This document shows, piece after piece, positions 49,142 to 61,040 of a DNA stretch of 64,000 bases (position 1 is the stretch's first letter; each line of letters begins with the position of its first letter). Where the stretch lies: positions 206,510 through 270,509 of the forward strand of contig QNGE01000132.1 of the NCBI GenBank assembly GCA_008508345.1, given 5' to 3'. This stretch comes from Paragonimus westermani. Taxonomy: Eukaryota; Platyhelminthes; Trematoda; Plagiorchiida; Troglotrematidae. A program made the position numbers and the translations under genes. The notes beneath the pieces were generated by a model, which was not told the DNA's origin, did no database searches, and saw only the letters and a program-made list of their open reading frames with translations.

Positions 49142-51475
49142 GTGGGTTTCAGTTCACTGTGTTTCACGGTTAAGTTATTGATCGGTGAATAATTTTTTTC
49201 TATCCTATTCCCACGTTTCAGTAATAGATCGAATCCATTGTTCAGCTATAGATAATTTCGCATTTCACGCAGAACAGTGTATTGAAACTCGCCCCAGTTA
49301 CATGATTAACAATAATCTGCAGTTTTTTCAATAGCATTTAGGGACCATACAGGTGAGCTTGCCAGATGGAAGGGTTTAGAAAAGCAGATTAATAGATGCA
49401 AATCTGTCAGATATCATTACGTCACAGTATGCATAAAGTTCAACAGTGTGTTACTGTTATGCGAGCAGGATCCAGTCACAGAACGTTTTACAGTTTAGGT
49501 TGGATACCAATCCACATAGGTAAAATCTGAGATTTAACTGATCCAGATGTAGCAGCAGTTTATAACGTAGTAAGCACACTGATGTGACAGACCGAAAAGC
49601 TGACTGACCACGACAGAAAGCCATGTCAAAACGCACGCAAATATGGGACTATATGTCCAGCTGGTAAAGTATCACAAAACCCCGTTTCTACTACACGTTG
49701 ACGTGCCCCAACAGGCTGGTTGTGCGTGGTTTTAACGAACAGCTAGGGTGAGCCTGGAGATCGTTTTGCATGAATATGTGCATATCGGTGTTTATGGCAA
49801 CCCATATAACCAGGAGTGTTTGATCACTTCAATATAAGCTGGCTAGTTTAACCATCAGTTGCTTGGTGATCGGTGAGTACTTGTGCAACAAACTAGGCAT
49901 GCAGCAGCCATTCTAGCATTGTCAATATGGCTACTGTCCACAAGTTTTATCAACAGTGATGGAGACCGGAATTCATAAAACCAGTTTGATGCTAAAACAA
50001 GTTATTAGTATTGGCAAAGACATTCACTCAGAAAGACTAGTTACGTTTTGTCAACTGATAGAGTAGTGTACATATTTGGAATGAGAACTAACCGAGACAA
50101 ACGAAATTTGTCAGTTTCTCACTGGTGATCTAATAAGTGGTGAGTGTTTATTGCCGTGTTCTCCACAAGGCTTGGTATAAAATAGGCAGTCCATTATGTA
50201 AACAAAGTTTGGAGTTGTGCACAGTGAAACAGTCCACTCACATCGGTGGTCCGTTGGAATCCACTGAAATTGCTGAAGCACTGTTCGATCATCACACACA
50301 CCTATTTCGAGTATCCTGTCCGCCTGCTTAATTAGCCAGTATTCACAATTAAGTGAGCGGGTTAAAGCTGTTGCCACCTCTTCGTGTTTCCTTATGTGTT
50401 GGTAACATGCAAACATGTCGGTTGACGTTCGTCATAACATTTTATCGTCATATCAACTGACCCTATTCGCATCCCTAAAACTCACCCCATACATTCGGCT
50501 ATCTCATCCAGGTGGGATTCAGACACACGTGAACGCCTCGCGAACCGGCGTACAGTTGTTCGGATAGGATAAGAATTGTTAATATATGTTGCCTGTCAAA
50601 GTTACTTTTCTTTTAAACCACCTAGAACTGAGCGTTGAAAGGGGGCATTTCACCTGCAGTGCGAATGAGAAAGAGGCTTGCTAGTTATCTACCCAATGTG
50701 AACGGATAGTCCGGATGCAGATCACATGAAAATGTGTAAAATGTTTCAAGCGTTCACACACTACAAAGTTGCACACATGAAACTGGCAAGTTGCGCATAA
50801 TAACTCTTTGTACAAAAGAAGTGATCAGAAGTAGTTACCAACCATGGTGCTACTCGGCGCTCACACGGAAGTGCACGGTTAACATTCGCAACAAGCAGCA
50901 CTTAGCCCATGTGTATTGGCTGAATATGAACTTATCCAGTTTGAAGGGATAGCTTTGTTGTAGTTGATGTAGTTCGACCCTCGCTACCTAGCGCTGGACT
51001 GGATTTTACTGTAGGCCATCAATCACCTAATCACTCATTCATTCGAAGTAGCACATGCACCTTGAGTTCATCAAATCAGCCTTTGAAGACCAAAATTGAC
51101 GACAAGACGGAATGTGGAATACGCATCGAAGAATTGCAGTTTTATCGAAAGGTATTTGGCGGACGAATACATTCAAAGAGAATAAGAGACAAACTATTCA
51201 ACATCAATACAGACCTTCACTATAGGAAAGTAAATGAGTAATGGTTTCATGCAAGAATTGCCAGTCAGTGAGCTGATCTTTTTAGGTCAGGCCATCAATT
51301 TTTTGCTCTGGGTAATACGTACCGCATATCCTGTCCTTTTAAAAAGTGTGGATAACAATTCTGAATAGATTGGTTTCCAGCATTCAGACGAAGCTGCAAC
51401 TTATACGTATTTAGTCAATAGTTTCCGATAATACATCTAGACAAGTTTAGGTAGGATCTCTTAACATGATCATAC
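49142..51475. other. Presumed intron, no gene seen
   Basis: Overlapping open frames at 50111-50416 (minus) and 50137-50331 (plus) are chance-like. No transposon motif. Confidence 0.3.
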
Positions 51476-51628
51476 CTGACATAAAAAAGGCCACCGCCAA
51501 CTTATTGACTGTAGTAGCAGGTACTGTTTGGTACGGTCCATGTGAATAAATGAAGATCAGTATCAAGCCTTGAAGTAATCCACCGAGTACAAGCCCAATG
51601 TATTTTATACCGATTTGCATGACTGTGC
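51476..51628 (-). CDS. Candidate membrane-protein exon, SLC1-like?
   Basis: On the minus strand an acceptor CTTCTTGTCCGAATTCTCACAG leads into a phase 1-1 segment of 153 bases ending ATGTCAG|GTATGA. It encodes one long hydrophobic stretch, IKYIGLVLGGLLQGLILIFI, then YSHGPYQTVPATTVNKLAVA and FFMSG. The order (hydrophobic helix, short polar loop with a PY, second helix ending before a small-residue turn) is reminiscent of the part of SLC1 glutamate/neutral amino-acid transporters just before the SSSATLP signature. The identity is low and no neighbouring exon with that signature was found. It may be any membrane protein, or chance. Confidence 0.27.
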
Positions 51629-51832
51629 CTGTGAGAATTCGGACAAGAAGTAACGATACAATCAACGGGAATTCACCCACGGCATTACGCCTTCCCAGAG
51701 CGCAGATTTAGATACCTGTGGGTATTAGCAGTAATATCACAAAGAATACCGAATTTTAACTTATTTGTTTTTCGTACATTTCATAATGTTCTTTTCGACA
51801 TCAGTGGGTTTTCCACCTGTTTTTTCTGTCAG

Positions 51833-52320
51833 AGCAAGAGAACCGTTACCCGTGGATTCCAGACACCGCGTTCAAACGAAAAATTCTTTTGTGGAACAGT
51901 CCAAGCAAGCCAACACAAACGACTTCACTCCACTGTCGCCGAGCTGCCAAACGGAATTGATCGTGTGTGTGTGGTGTGCCTGTTGCAAACTGTTGTTTCA
52001 ACATCGAAACAAGCTACACTTAAAGAGCGTTGGAAACATGCTACTCAATTTTTAATCGACAAAGAAACGCACCCGGCTGCAGTTTTAAATATTCACAGCT
52101 TACTCCAACGATTAGGTTTGAAGAACAACATACTCGGCATCAAGGAGACCGAGCATTGTCACTTACGGCTGAACTTAACTGTGGAAAGTTTACAAGTGTA
52201 CGCAACACAAGAAAACCGGGACCAGACGGAAAAATATGTATGCGCTCGAAAATGCGGCAAAACCTCTTCTTCCGTGGGCCCGTCCCAAGCGAATAATGCG
52301 ACATGGCTTACGTGGTTATG
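51833..52320 (+). CDS. Candidate 488-base exon, best open frame right of 20 kb
   Basis: Follows a strong acceptor (CCACCTGTTTTTTCTGTCAG) and is open from its first base through 52366 (178 codons), well beyond most chance frames here. It starts in phase 0: SKRTVTRGFQTPRSNEKF. The middle is rich in leucine and lysine and looks helical (LKERWKHATQFLIDKETH, AVLNIHSLLQRLGLKNN), then polar. Possible donor TTATG|GTCAGT at 52321 (phase 2), matched by the next acceptor at 52955. Several cysteines (VCVVC, CARKC) have no clear zinc-finger spacing. Not recognised. The competing frame 51765-52055 is a shadow. Confidence 0.45.
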
Positions 52321-52955
52321 GTCAGTTCCTCTCAGCGGCAACTGTTATCTTAACACCGGTGTATAGTAGACCTCCGCAAGATACACGGTAACGTTCTAGC
52401 TATGCTAACAAGAAATGATGACGGTAAAAAATCTCAGTCACTGTAACGTATTACGAATAGTTTTGCAGTGTATGATTACATGTGTGTGTGTGTGCAAATT
52501 GAGGTGTTAGTCTATTTGCGAGCAACCCCGGTTTGTCTATATAACAGCACTCCCGAGTTTTCCCTTAATTTACTGATAATTTCCCTTGTAAAGTTAATTG
52601 TGAGAAACGTAAACTGTGAATTATAAGACCCCAAAAGTTAACAGTCGTTAAAATGACTCCTACTGGTAGGCGTCTCTACACGACGTACAAAAATAGATCC
52701 ACACGTCATTCGATGACTTTTTCCTTTCAGGCTTTTATACTGCAATTCTTGTGATTGAAATCACCTGGTGAAGGTACTTTGAGAGGTTTAGAACTTTGGA
52801 AAACCTGCAACTCCTCTGATTTTAACTCATTAGGGTACAATCAGAGGATAACCTAATGAAGTGTACCAGTACAATGCACACTCTAACCTTTCACATACGT
52901 TCTGTTGGATTTTAAGAAATAACAACTTTCAAGTGATATTCCGTTTTGTATTTAG

Positions 52956-53145
52956 TAAAGTCTCGCAAACCATTCACTCCAAACCACAATTGAAACCTCC
53001 ATGTGGACTTTGCTACTGCTCACCTGTGGTGTACTTGTCTACTGCATCAAGAATCTTCGGACAACGCGGGTGTCAGCGGCACGTGGAGCCTACAAGTTAT
53101 TGGGAAAACAAAGATGTTTCTACAGTTGAACATAAGGGCTTGCAC
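52956..53145 (+). CDS. Candidate exon, cysteine-containing unknown protein
   Basis: Acceptor ATATTCCGTTTTGTATTTAG, starting in phase 2. It reads KVSQTIHSKPQLKPPCGLCY then VEPTSYWENKDVSTVEHKG and reaches TAG near 53148. It would have to be spliced before that (for example CTGTG|GTGTAC near 53027) to join the next candidate in phase 0. The donor is undecided, so the right end is uncertain. Confidence 0.27.
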
Positions 53146-53940
53146 TAGCTTCGCTTTGTTGAAGGAAACATGTCACGTTTACGTTTTCTCTCTGTCATTA
53201 CTTCCGCCGATATTGACCAGTGTAATTTGTTTGCTTGAACTCAACAGATGTTTACACAAACTGGTATAATTACCGCTTCCTACAAACGTATTCGACTCGG
53301 CAGCTGATCATTTGCTTTGTTGGTTGGTTTCGAAGGACTTTATTTTCGATAAACAGATTGCGAATAACACAACTTTACGAACAAGTTGTAATACTTTACG
53401 TTTCAACCACCTCGGGTGGTCTTTCACAGGAGCGTTGAAATCGAAATCATTCGTGCTAAATTTGGTGCGTATATCTTACGACCATATTTTCGTTTCCAAC
53501 AGCGTGTAAAAACCCCAAAAGACTTTTAATCAAGAGTTCACACTGGTCCAGTTTCATCAAACATTCGTGGTTCTATCAGATGATTGCCGAAACATAAGCA
53601 TGGTTTTAACGCATAACTGTTTGTAATGGCAGTTTGGAAGGCTGATCTGAACCAAAACACACTGAAACGGATAAGAGGCGTGTTTGCTTATGTTGCCCAG
53701 AATTATTGCTGTGTGAACGAATAGTCTATCAGATTACCTGAGAGAAATGTTACAAGCACGTTGGACACAAATTGGTTCAGCTTAGGGCAGGCAGAGCGAC
53801 AGTAATTCAGCGAACAGTTTTGCAAGCGTCACTACTCGTGGTGTAAAGCTGGGCATAAACACTTGTGGACGATCTGGAACTTTGAACGAGGTTCAGCAGT
53901 TGGCTCGAGTAAAAACTTTTATCTGTCTTTTCAACTTCAG

Positions 53941-54132
53941 CAGAGTGATTCAGAATTGTCTACGAAATCTGGCAGAACATCCGGCGGCTATCTGAGACAT
54001 GTGCCAGTAAATTCATTGCAGTCCAAGCCAAAGTTCGTTGAATTCGTGCTCCCTCCGAACGCTTGTTTTGAACCAAGTTTGGTGGAGGAAAGCCAACAAC
54101 CCATTCGCTTAACTAGTAAGATAACCACACAG
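53941..54132 (+). CDS. Candidate 192-base symmetric exon, unknown protein
   Basis: Bounded by TTATCTGTCTTTTCAACTTCAG and CACACAG|GTAATC. Exactly 64 codons, phase 0-0, and the only plus frame open through it. It reads QSDSELSTKSGRTSGGYLRH, then KPKFVEFVLPPNACFEPSLV and ends LTSKITTQ. The first three bases repeat CAG, making a NAGNAG acceptor that could add or drop one glutamine. No domain is recognised. The minus-strand frame over it has no splice support. Confidence 0.4.
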
Positions 54133-55869
54133 GTAATCATGACGCATTCGGAGCTAATCTCGTACAAATTTGAAGTTAGCGACTTTGGCGCCAACAATCA
54201 GAATATCACATAAAATTAGAAATAAATGATACCATATACATTAAACGTAAAGCAGAGCGGTCGGAATTAGAACAATTTAAAAAAAGCATTGTGTCTGGTG
54301 ATCGGCGTCATTAACAACGAATTTAGCGTAAGAGGCCATTTCACCACCAGGCCAATATATCAAAAGCGAACTAACGATTTCCCAAACGTACCCCATACAT
54401 GTGTCTGGTAGACTGTTCCCACCAAGGCGGATACAACAGCCCTAAGGAGTAGTTTTATTCCAAATGACCTCCTCTAACATAAGTGGTTTTACACCCTTGC
54501 TTAAAGGGTCACATTTAACACAATGATGGCCGTTGGACGCCAGTTGTCTGATTTTTCCCCAAAGGTTTACTGATTAGAAGCTAGAGGTGAGCGGCTAGAT
54601 CAATACAATGCAACATTTTGAAATTGTCTGTTAATACATCTCTTTTTGTTCGCACCTCTTCATTAGTCCTTTTAAGAATTCCAGGTAAAATCATATACTA
54701 ATCCTTGACCGTGGAAGACAAAGGGATTGCGGAGGCTGTCCAATTCCGTCAGCCATTTCTTCCCTACTTAATCACAATGGCAAACATGACAACTTTTGTG
54801 CAGCCTACCACTAAGATTGTTTTCTGTTTTGACCTCTTAGTCAACGGCTGATGATCTAATATATGCCTCTAGTTTTTACAAAATGTTTGCCGATACAACA
54901 CTAATCGGACAATTCATGTACGAGTACTGAACTGCTATATTTTCAGTAAATTGCTACTCTTTGACTCAGTATTATGTGGCATAAACTGCTATTGTTATCC
55001 ACTCAATGAGTTATCGTGTATCATGGATCCCAAGGAGTAATTTTTCGGTACCATCATCACCTGGTGAGGTGTAAAGCCGACTTGATTTAGCATCCTCTTT
55101 GGTCAGTCTTTGGTCAGTCTTTAGCTGAGAAGTTACAATGGCTAGTAAAAGTGAGTGCAAATTTTATAATCCTTTCTGTGAACGTGCACCAGCCTGCGTA
55201 CGCATTTTGATCGTATGAAACAGAAATTTGTACAGACTATTGTGAGGACGGGCGCTTTCATCTAGAAAAATGAGAAACTAACCGTGAAAACCGGAAAACT
55301 ATACCGCCCTGCATGCGTCTAACCATTTATCAGAGCCAGATAAAGTTCAGCCTAGTGACAGCCATTCGGCAGACAGCTGTTTGTGTATGCGGTGAGGTTA
55401 GATGAAAGCAGGTATACACACAAAGTTATAATTTCGGTGGACTGCGAGACAGAGGCGCAAGGTTCGTGCACGTATGCTTAAGACACTCTATTGTACTTCA
55501 TCAGTTGATTCTCAATGAGCCCCGAACATTAAAGCAAACCCGTATTTCTACTTTTGACGACCCTGGCTGATATTTCCTAGTGTGATTACTCACAGTGAAG
55601 GAGGGCATCTACACAAACACCTCATTTAGCAGTAGACTGATGATGGTGGGCTCCGAGTTACATTCGTCCGTTGTGATGTTTTGGTAATTACCTTATGAAC
55701 TTCAGTTCACTGGTGGATATGAGAAATTGCCGAGCCACGAGCATGAAGTCTTCGTTTACCTAGTAGCAAACATTGTGCATATTCTTCATGGCGTAAAGCA
55801 TTTGTTATACATTTTGTACAGTGTAGTTGCTGAGTAGAGAGCTAAGAATTGCATGAGTGTTGAGTGCAG

Positions 55870-56026
55870 CGTACAATTTTTTCGTGTCGTCCCCAATCTA
55901 GCGTCACGATTTACCAGTTCGCAATTGATGGAGATTCTCTGTACAATCGCAATGGGGGACCACGTTTCGCGTATGCTTCAGATGTTAACGGAGGGTTTTC
56001 TCATCGTGAGATAACTGTTATAACAA
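55870..56026 (+). CDS. Candidate 157-base exon, unknown protein
   Basis: Ends at a consensus donor ACAA|GTAAGT. The acceptor TGAGTGCAG at 55869 has a weak pyrimidine tract; a better one (TTTTTTCGTGTCGTCCCCAATCTAG) ends at about 55902. In phase 0 it reads VTIYQFAIDGDSLYNRNG then HREITVIT and ends in phase 1. A second frame is open too (SSQLMEILCTIAMGDHVSRM) with a GTGAGA donor at about 56007, so the reading frame is not settled. Confidence 0.3.
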
Positions 56027-57061
56027 GTAAGTGTTTAATTTCCGACCAAACTCAGTGTCACTTCTCAGAAAAAAATGAAAGGTTTTGAGTTTTCCTTATG
56101 TGCTCAGTAATCTTGGCAATCACTGGGTGACCGACCTTCTAGAATGACCCCCATAGTAGGAGTGCAGTTCGTGACTAAAACTGACTGGTCGAATGGATGG
56201 AAGAAATTTCGTCGTGCATTTTTTGTATAGGTACCAGACTGCCCTATGAACTGCACATCAACTTCTTGCTCTTTTGTGTCCCACAACCTTGGCAGTAAGG
56301 CAGTGCGATACTCAATCCACTACCGAACTTCATAAAACTACCAACAATTCAAGTTTCCAGTTGTCACTTATCTTTCTCAAAACTACGAAGCTTTTCGACC
56401 GCAGTTCCCCACTTGACTCTTCAGGTTTCGACAATCAACAATAAAACAAACCACCCAGTAAGTCACACGTGGCTGACTATTCTTCATCCAGACTGAGAAT
56501 CTTGTTGACAGAGCGCTGAATTTGAAGTTAAATGCCATGGTCTACATAGTCAAGTGGCTGTGATGAAACTGGTTGCCCGCAACACGAGGAACGAACAACG
56601 CGAGTACCTACCGGTTGTCGGTCTATAACGAGGCTTTTTGATGAGAACTACATCACTCTTCACCTATGGACGCACATGCTTATTCTCAGGACGCTTACCC
56701 CATCTTGTAGTCACTAGCAGTCGCCACATGGACGTTAAAACAGCCCACGTTGATATATCGCACATGCGAAGTGAGAACTTAACTTAGGAGCGGCTGTAAA
56801 ATCTCCATCAGCAAGGGGTACGACAAATATATGCCAGATCAATACCAGTTACGGTTCGAAAGTAACTCCGTCAAGCTGAATTACTGGAGGACAATCTGTT
56901 GCTCTCTGTATGTCTAGACGGGTTTGAGCGCACACAGTAAAACGACTAACAAGGAAATGGCATCGATTTGCAAATTGGGTTGCAATTCGCACTGTCTCAA
57001 ACAGACTGGTAACAGTGAATGTACTCCACCTCACTGACTGCACTCTTGCCAGCAGCAACCT

Positions 57062-57077
57062 GGGGGGGTGGGGGTGA
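57062..57077 (+). repeat. G-rich tract
   Basis: Seven Gs, a T and five Gs followed by TG. Strand-asymmetric G run, too short for a classical four-run quadruplex. Confidence 0.8.
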
Positions 57078-57150
57078 AAACCACTGTCCAGTCGCCTTCT
57101 AAAACATGCAGCCAGTTGCCTGACTAAATGCTACCGGACAACAATCGTCT

Positions 57151-57221
57151 GTAGTATTAGTAGTATTAGTATTAGTATTAGTATTAGTAGTATTAGTAGT
57201 AGTAGTAGTAATAGTAGTAGT
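57151..57221 (+). repeat. (TAG/TATTAG)n microsatellite
   Basis: About 70 bases of interspersed GTAGTA and GTATTA units, passing from TATTAG-type to pure TAG-type repeats. The composite structure suggests slippage with a point change spread by expansion. Confidence 0.9.
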
Positions 57222-57827
57222 TTAAACACAAATTGCTGTGTGTTTGTAGTTCAGCTCGCACGTCTTTGTGATAAAAAATTTACCCAGAATTTAAGAGAGT
57301 CAGTTTTCCATAAGTTTGATGGAATGGTGAATGCACCACAATGCGAATCGTGCATCAGTTTGCTTGTACACACAATCCTATAGCTTGATTTACACCCAAA
57401 TGTTCCAGTCACGTTATGAAACCTGAGGATATCACTGAACGTAGGATGAAACTGGTAGATGGCTGTTCTTCTTTGGGGCTACATAAAACACCTTCTCGGT
57501 TTGATTCTTTCTGGATCACCGGTAATAGTTTTGATAAAAATCAAAGTTTGAACATCGCTATGGCAGTTCACTCAGGCTTGCTGATTGTGAGCACGTACTG
57601 ACGTGCAACGCAACATCCCACACTCAGGTATTAATGGTTGGTGTAGATGATGCGCACCCCGATGAAGCAATCAACGACGGAAAGCGATTGACACAAATGT
57701 GCACTGCTGTTCCTTGTGAAAGAGGTTGAGTCATAGTGAAAAGGAACAGCCAAAACTGGGCTGAGAATGTGAGGTGAAGAAACGAAAAGTCAGCAGAGAA
57801 TATTGAAATGCGGTCACTTCATGTAGA

Positions 57828-58137
57828 AATAGTGGACTCTTCATCCTCCTCGAATCAGTTAGACTATCACCTGGCCTTGAAGAAATACTTACATAGTGAA
57901 ATGTTAAGCAATCAAAATACATTCATCAACCAAACCATTGAGAATAACAGCAACCAAAAATGTCATAAAACTTGCTTCGTCTGCATTCCCATGCCTAGTT
58001 ATCTTGAAAGGGAGACGCGCTCACCGAAGCATAAAAAATTCTCTACTCACTTTATCTGCAAAATTCATGTTATCAAACTCGAAATGTGCAACCCAGTCCG
58101 TATCAAGCCTATCCTGTTAGATTGCCTTGTTGATTGA
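57828..58137 (+). CDS. Weak exon candidate, S/N-rich
   Basis: Open for over 100 codons in one frame to TGA at 58137. It starts after CACTTCATGTAG (phase 1) and reads VDSSSSSNQLDYHLALKKYL then NQNTFINQTIENNSNQKC. Possible donor CCTA|GTTATC near 57997. The serine- and asparagine-rich text recalls the polar candidate at 32123. Both ends are uncertain. Confidence 0.22.
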
Positions 58138-58143
58138 GCAGTT

Positions 58144-58437
58144 TAAAAAACGTAGCAGGTGCCCAATGGAAATTGAAAGATATGCGCGATATCCTGTTTA
58201 CCAATCAGCAATGTTTTGCTTGTTGGAAAGAAGAGAAGAGCTATCCAGAACAGTTACCAGGAGCTACCAACTTCGAGATTTTAACCGACGTTCACGGTTT
58301 TACATCATACACTGTGCAACTTGTTCAAAAGTTCCATCTGGATTCATAAGAAAAATAGCGTGGCATGGTAAACGATGTTCGTTTGATCACGTGTCTAATG
58401 ATAGCACCGTAGAGCATGAAGCTATCAGTTGGGATGT
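58144..58437 (+). CDS. Weak exon candidate, frame unsettled
   Basis: A GATTGAGCAG acceptor and a TGGGAT|GTAAGT donor enclose a phase 0-0 frame reading FKKRSRCPMEIERYARYP and on to TVEHEAISWD. A second frame is open over 58134-58349 (QWKLKDMRDILFTNQQCF). Neither fits the phases of the flanking candidates, so this may be chance, or belong to another transcript. Confidence 0.2.
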
Positions 58438-59688
58438 AAGTGAAGTCAGCTGAGAAGTATTTTAGACTGCACAAATGGTGACAGTTAATCACTGTTTCAA
58501 CTTGTCAGTTCGGATGATTGTGAATCAGGGTAGATTGTGTCCGTTCGATTTTTTTCTGAAAATATAGTTTAAGGGCACATAAACGAGAAGTGGTTGCTTC
58601 GGTGGAGGTCAGCTTTCGAACTCTCATTCTGGTGAGGTACTTTCCTGGTACAAAATGAGGGATCTGAAAAGGTTTTTATTTGTTGACAAAACTGACGGCC
58701 TACCTTACAGCCTATTTGTACGTGAGCTTCTGTTCACTTCTGTCATTGCGTCACAACTCTGAAACTGATTTCCATCAACTTACTTCTGTACATATCCTTT
58801 TGTCTGTTGGTTTGAAGCAAACGGCAACAACTGAGAACAATGGACTGTTAACTTTATTTAAGAACAACCATCTTGCACATTTTATACTTAATTCAACTCA
58901 TCCTTGTCTGATGCCATTGGCAGTCGCAGCACCTTGATGGCGCCAGGTATACTGTGACACTCCATTCAGTTATGTTGTACACTAGCGGACGTGACATTCA
59001 GTTCGACTTTCAACATAAGCAGACATCAACACATTCACAACTCGTCGTCAATCATCGGGATTGTGTATTTCAGACTATTAGTACTTCTACTAAGAATGAA
59101 TTGTAGCGTTAATCTACGAGGCTGTTATCGCTTTACCTAACCGGACAATGTAACCTGAACAATAAGCACTGTTGGAAAACAAGAATCTTTTCAAATCAGC
59201 ACACTTCAGCTACAGAGCACTGAACATACTTATCTTTACGTGTGGTCTATAATATTCACTATGCATTCTCGTTGCGACCTCCCTATAACTCCGAAATATT
59301 AAGTGAAAAAACCTCCATCTCACAATGGTTCTATTTCCAGCAATGCACTTCAATACTGTGTCGAAGAGACTGGACAGGTATTACTGTGCAGATGATTGTC
59401 TGGGGCAAATTTATACCGATGTTCTGGAACGTGGTAATTACAAATGGTTTAGTTGCAAATAGTGCAGATTTTTAATAGCCCACTGCGTGTTATTTCAAGA
59501 AAGAAACCCGGTAAGCCCTTAATATAACGTGCATCCGAAACCAGCGAGCGCAAAACGATTGAATTTGAATTGTGTAACGAAGGTTGCTGTTGTGTTGTTG
59601 GCGTCGATTTAGTTTTCGTTTGTATAATTCTTGTGCATGACCTACTGGGCCATTTACTGATGGTTGTTCGTGTTGTTTCCTTCCACAG

Positions 59689-59760
59689 GACTGTCGTTGG
59701 AACTTCTGCTTCGAAAGAACGCCATCCCTCTGTGTCTTCAAGTTGCCCCGAGGATGATCG
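59689..59760 (+). CDS. Candidate 72-base exon with near-ideal splice sites
   Basis: Bounded by GTTGTTCGTGTTGTTTCCTTCCACAG and GATCG|GTAAGT, the best acceptor-donor pair in the window. Phase 1-1 (2 + 23 codons + 1) reads LSLELLLRKNAIPLCLQVAP. Phase 2-2 is also open (TVVGTSASKERHPSVSSSCP). Phase 1 is the one that fits the neighbours at 56026 and 61763. Too short for domain recognition. A 141-codon minus-strand frame covers it and is considered a shadow. Confidence 0.38.
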
Positions 59761-60623
59761 GTAAGTTTTACGGGCATCAGAGTAAAAACCGCCACCTTGC
59801 GCGTTACACTTAATTCCCTCCAGAGATCGTGCTATTGCTGATGCACTTTTTTGCAGAAGCGTAACAAAAACCATAGCTAGAATGACCGGATGGATTATTA
59901 GTTAACCGTATGAGGACTGTGCAAGAAGCCTTATGCAACTGGTGGATCTTGAGAACTAAGTGAAGCTTGAACAGTAGAATATTTTATTCACTGTGTGGGA
60001 CTAGATACTCAGCCGGTGCACCTAGGTGAATTTAGGTGAGGCTTTGTGAGCGAGATCCATATTCTTCACGTCAGTTCAAAATACACTGACTAGAACTAAC
60101 TGAATAATACAATATTTCAGCCGAACGTGTCGTTGGTACAGTAATCTGTTGTAACTGGATCTACGGCCAGCGAGCGTCTAACAGATAACAGACCAACGGT
60201 CAATGAAACGGCGGATAGCGGAATGACGATCAAAGGTAATGATTAACGGACTACGGAGTACACACGACTAGCCCGCAACTTCCCGGCCAACCCAACCATT
60301 CGAGATTAACACATGAACGCAGAAAAGACTGGCCTTGAAACGAAGCTTCTTTATGTCGCCCAGCCCGAAGACAACGTGGTCACAAACCTGTTCATAGTTA
60401 TATGGTTTAGGACTAGCTACAAGCAGAGGACATAAGAACGTACCAGATGAAAGCTCAGAGGGTGCAGAGCAGGCGTGTGGTCTGGATGACAGCAACAATT
60501 GTCGCGAGAGTTGAAGGCTCTCTTGGAGACCGGAGAAGTACATGACCCTGGCAACGGTGATGGTCAATCATGAGTGCAGTTTGTTAGTCTTTTCCTCCCA
60601 CAATGTTTCGGGGAACTGGCGAC

Positions 60624-61040
60624 TTACAATCTGATGGTCAGTAACGTCAATAGAAATACGTATATGACAGGTAAATAGCGATATATCCAATACACATGAA
60701 TAACGAAAATTAACAAAGAAATATCCGGACTTATGAAAATCACGTAGGCGTAGTAAAAATAATCATTGCGGATCACCGGTTGGATCAATGGAAACCAGCA
60801 GAACACGAAAGATAGATTGGTTGTTACGAGATTTGTGTATGGCCTGTAGTTCACCTGTAGAGTGAAGCTGTGTATAGTTGAGTTCAACATGTTGTGCAGC
60901 AGTGAATAAAAGTGTGTAGCAAAACCCGAGTAATTCTTGTGGTAGTGTTTGTGACCGTAAGCCGTACTGCACAATGAACTAGGTAATGTGTTCTTGCCAA
61001 TGGCAATAACTTCGGTGATAGGGTTGGGACCGTTGTCCAT
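60624..61040 (-). CDS. Doubtful minus-strand frame with hydrophobic C-terminus
   Basis: 138 codons from ATG to stop, with a polar first half and a strongly hydrophobic second half (FVFCWFPLIQPVI, then ISLLIFVIHVYWIYRYLPV). An overlapping frame at 60884-61234 is also open. This could be a membrane-protein exon or an AT-rich chance frame. I see no family match, and frames of this length are expected a few times by chance in such a window. Confidence 0.15.
   Translation of the reverse strand: MDNGPNPITEVIAIGKNTLPSSLCSTAYGHKHYHKNYSGFATHFYSLLHNMLNSTIHSFTLQVNYRPYTNLVTTNLSFVFCWFPLIQPVIRNDYFYYAYVIFISPDISLLIFVIHVYWIYRYLPVIYVFLLTLLTIRL

Noticed and set aside
59449..59874. 141-codon minus-strand frame
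   Set aside because: It overlaps the plus-strand segment with the best splice sites in the window, has no domain, and frames of this length are expected a few times by chance.
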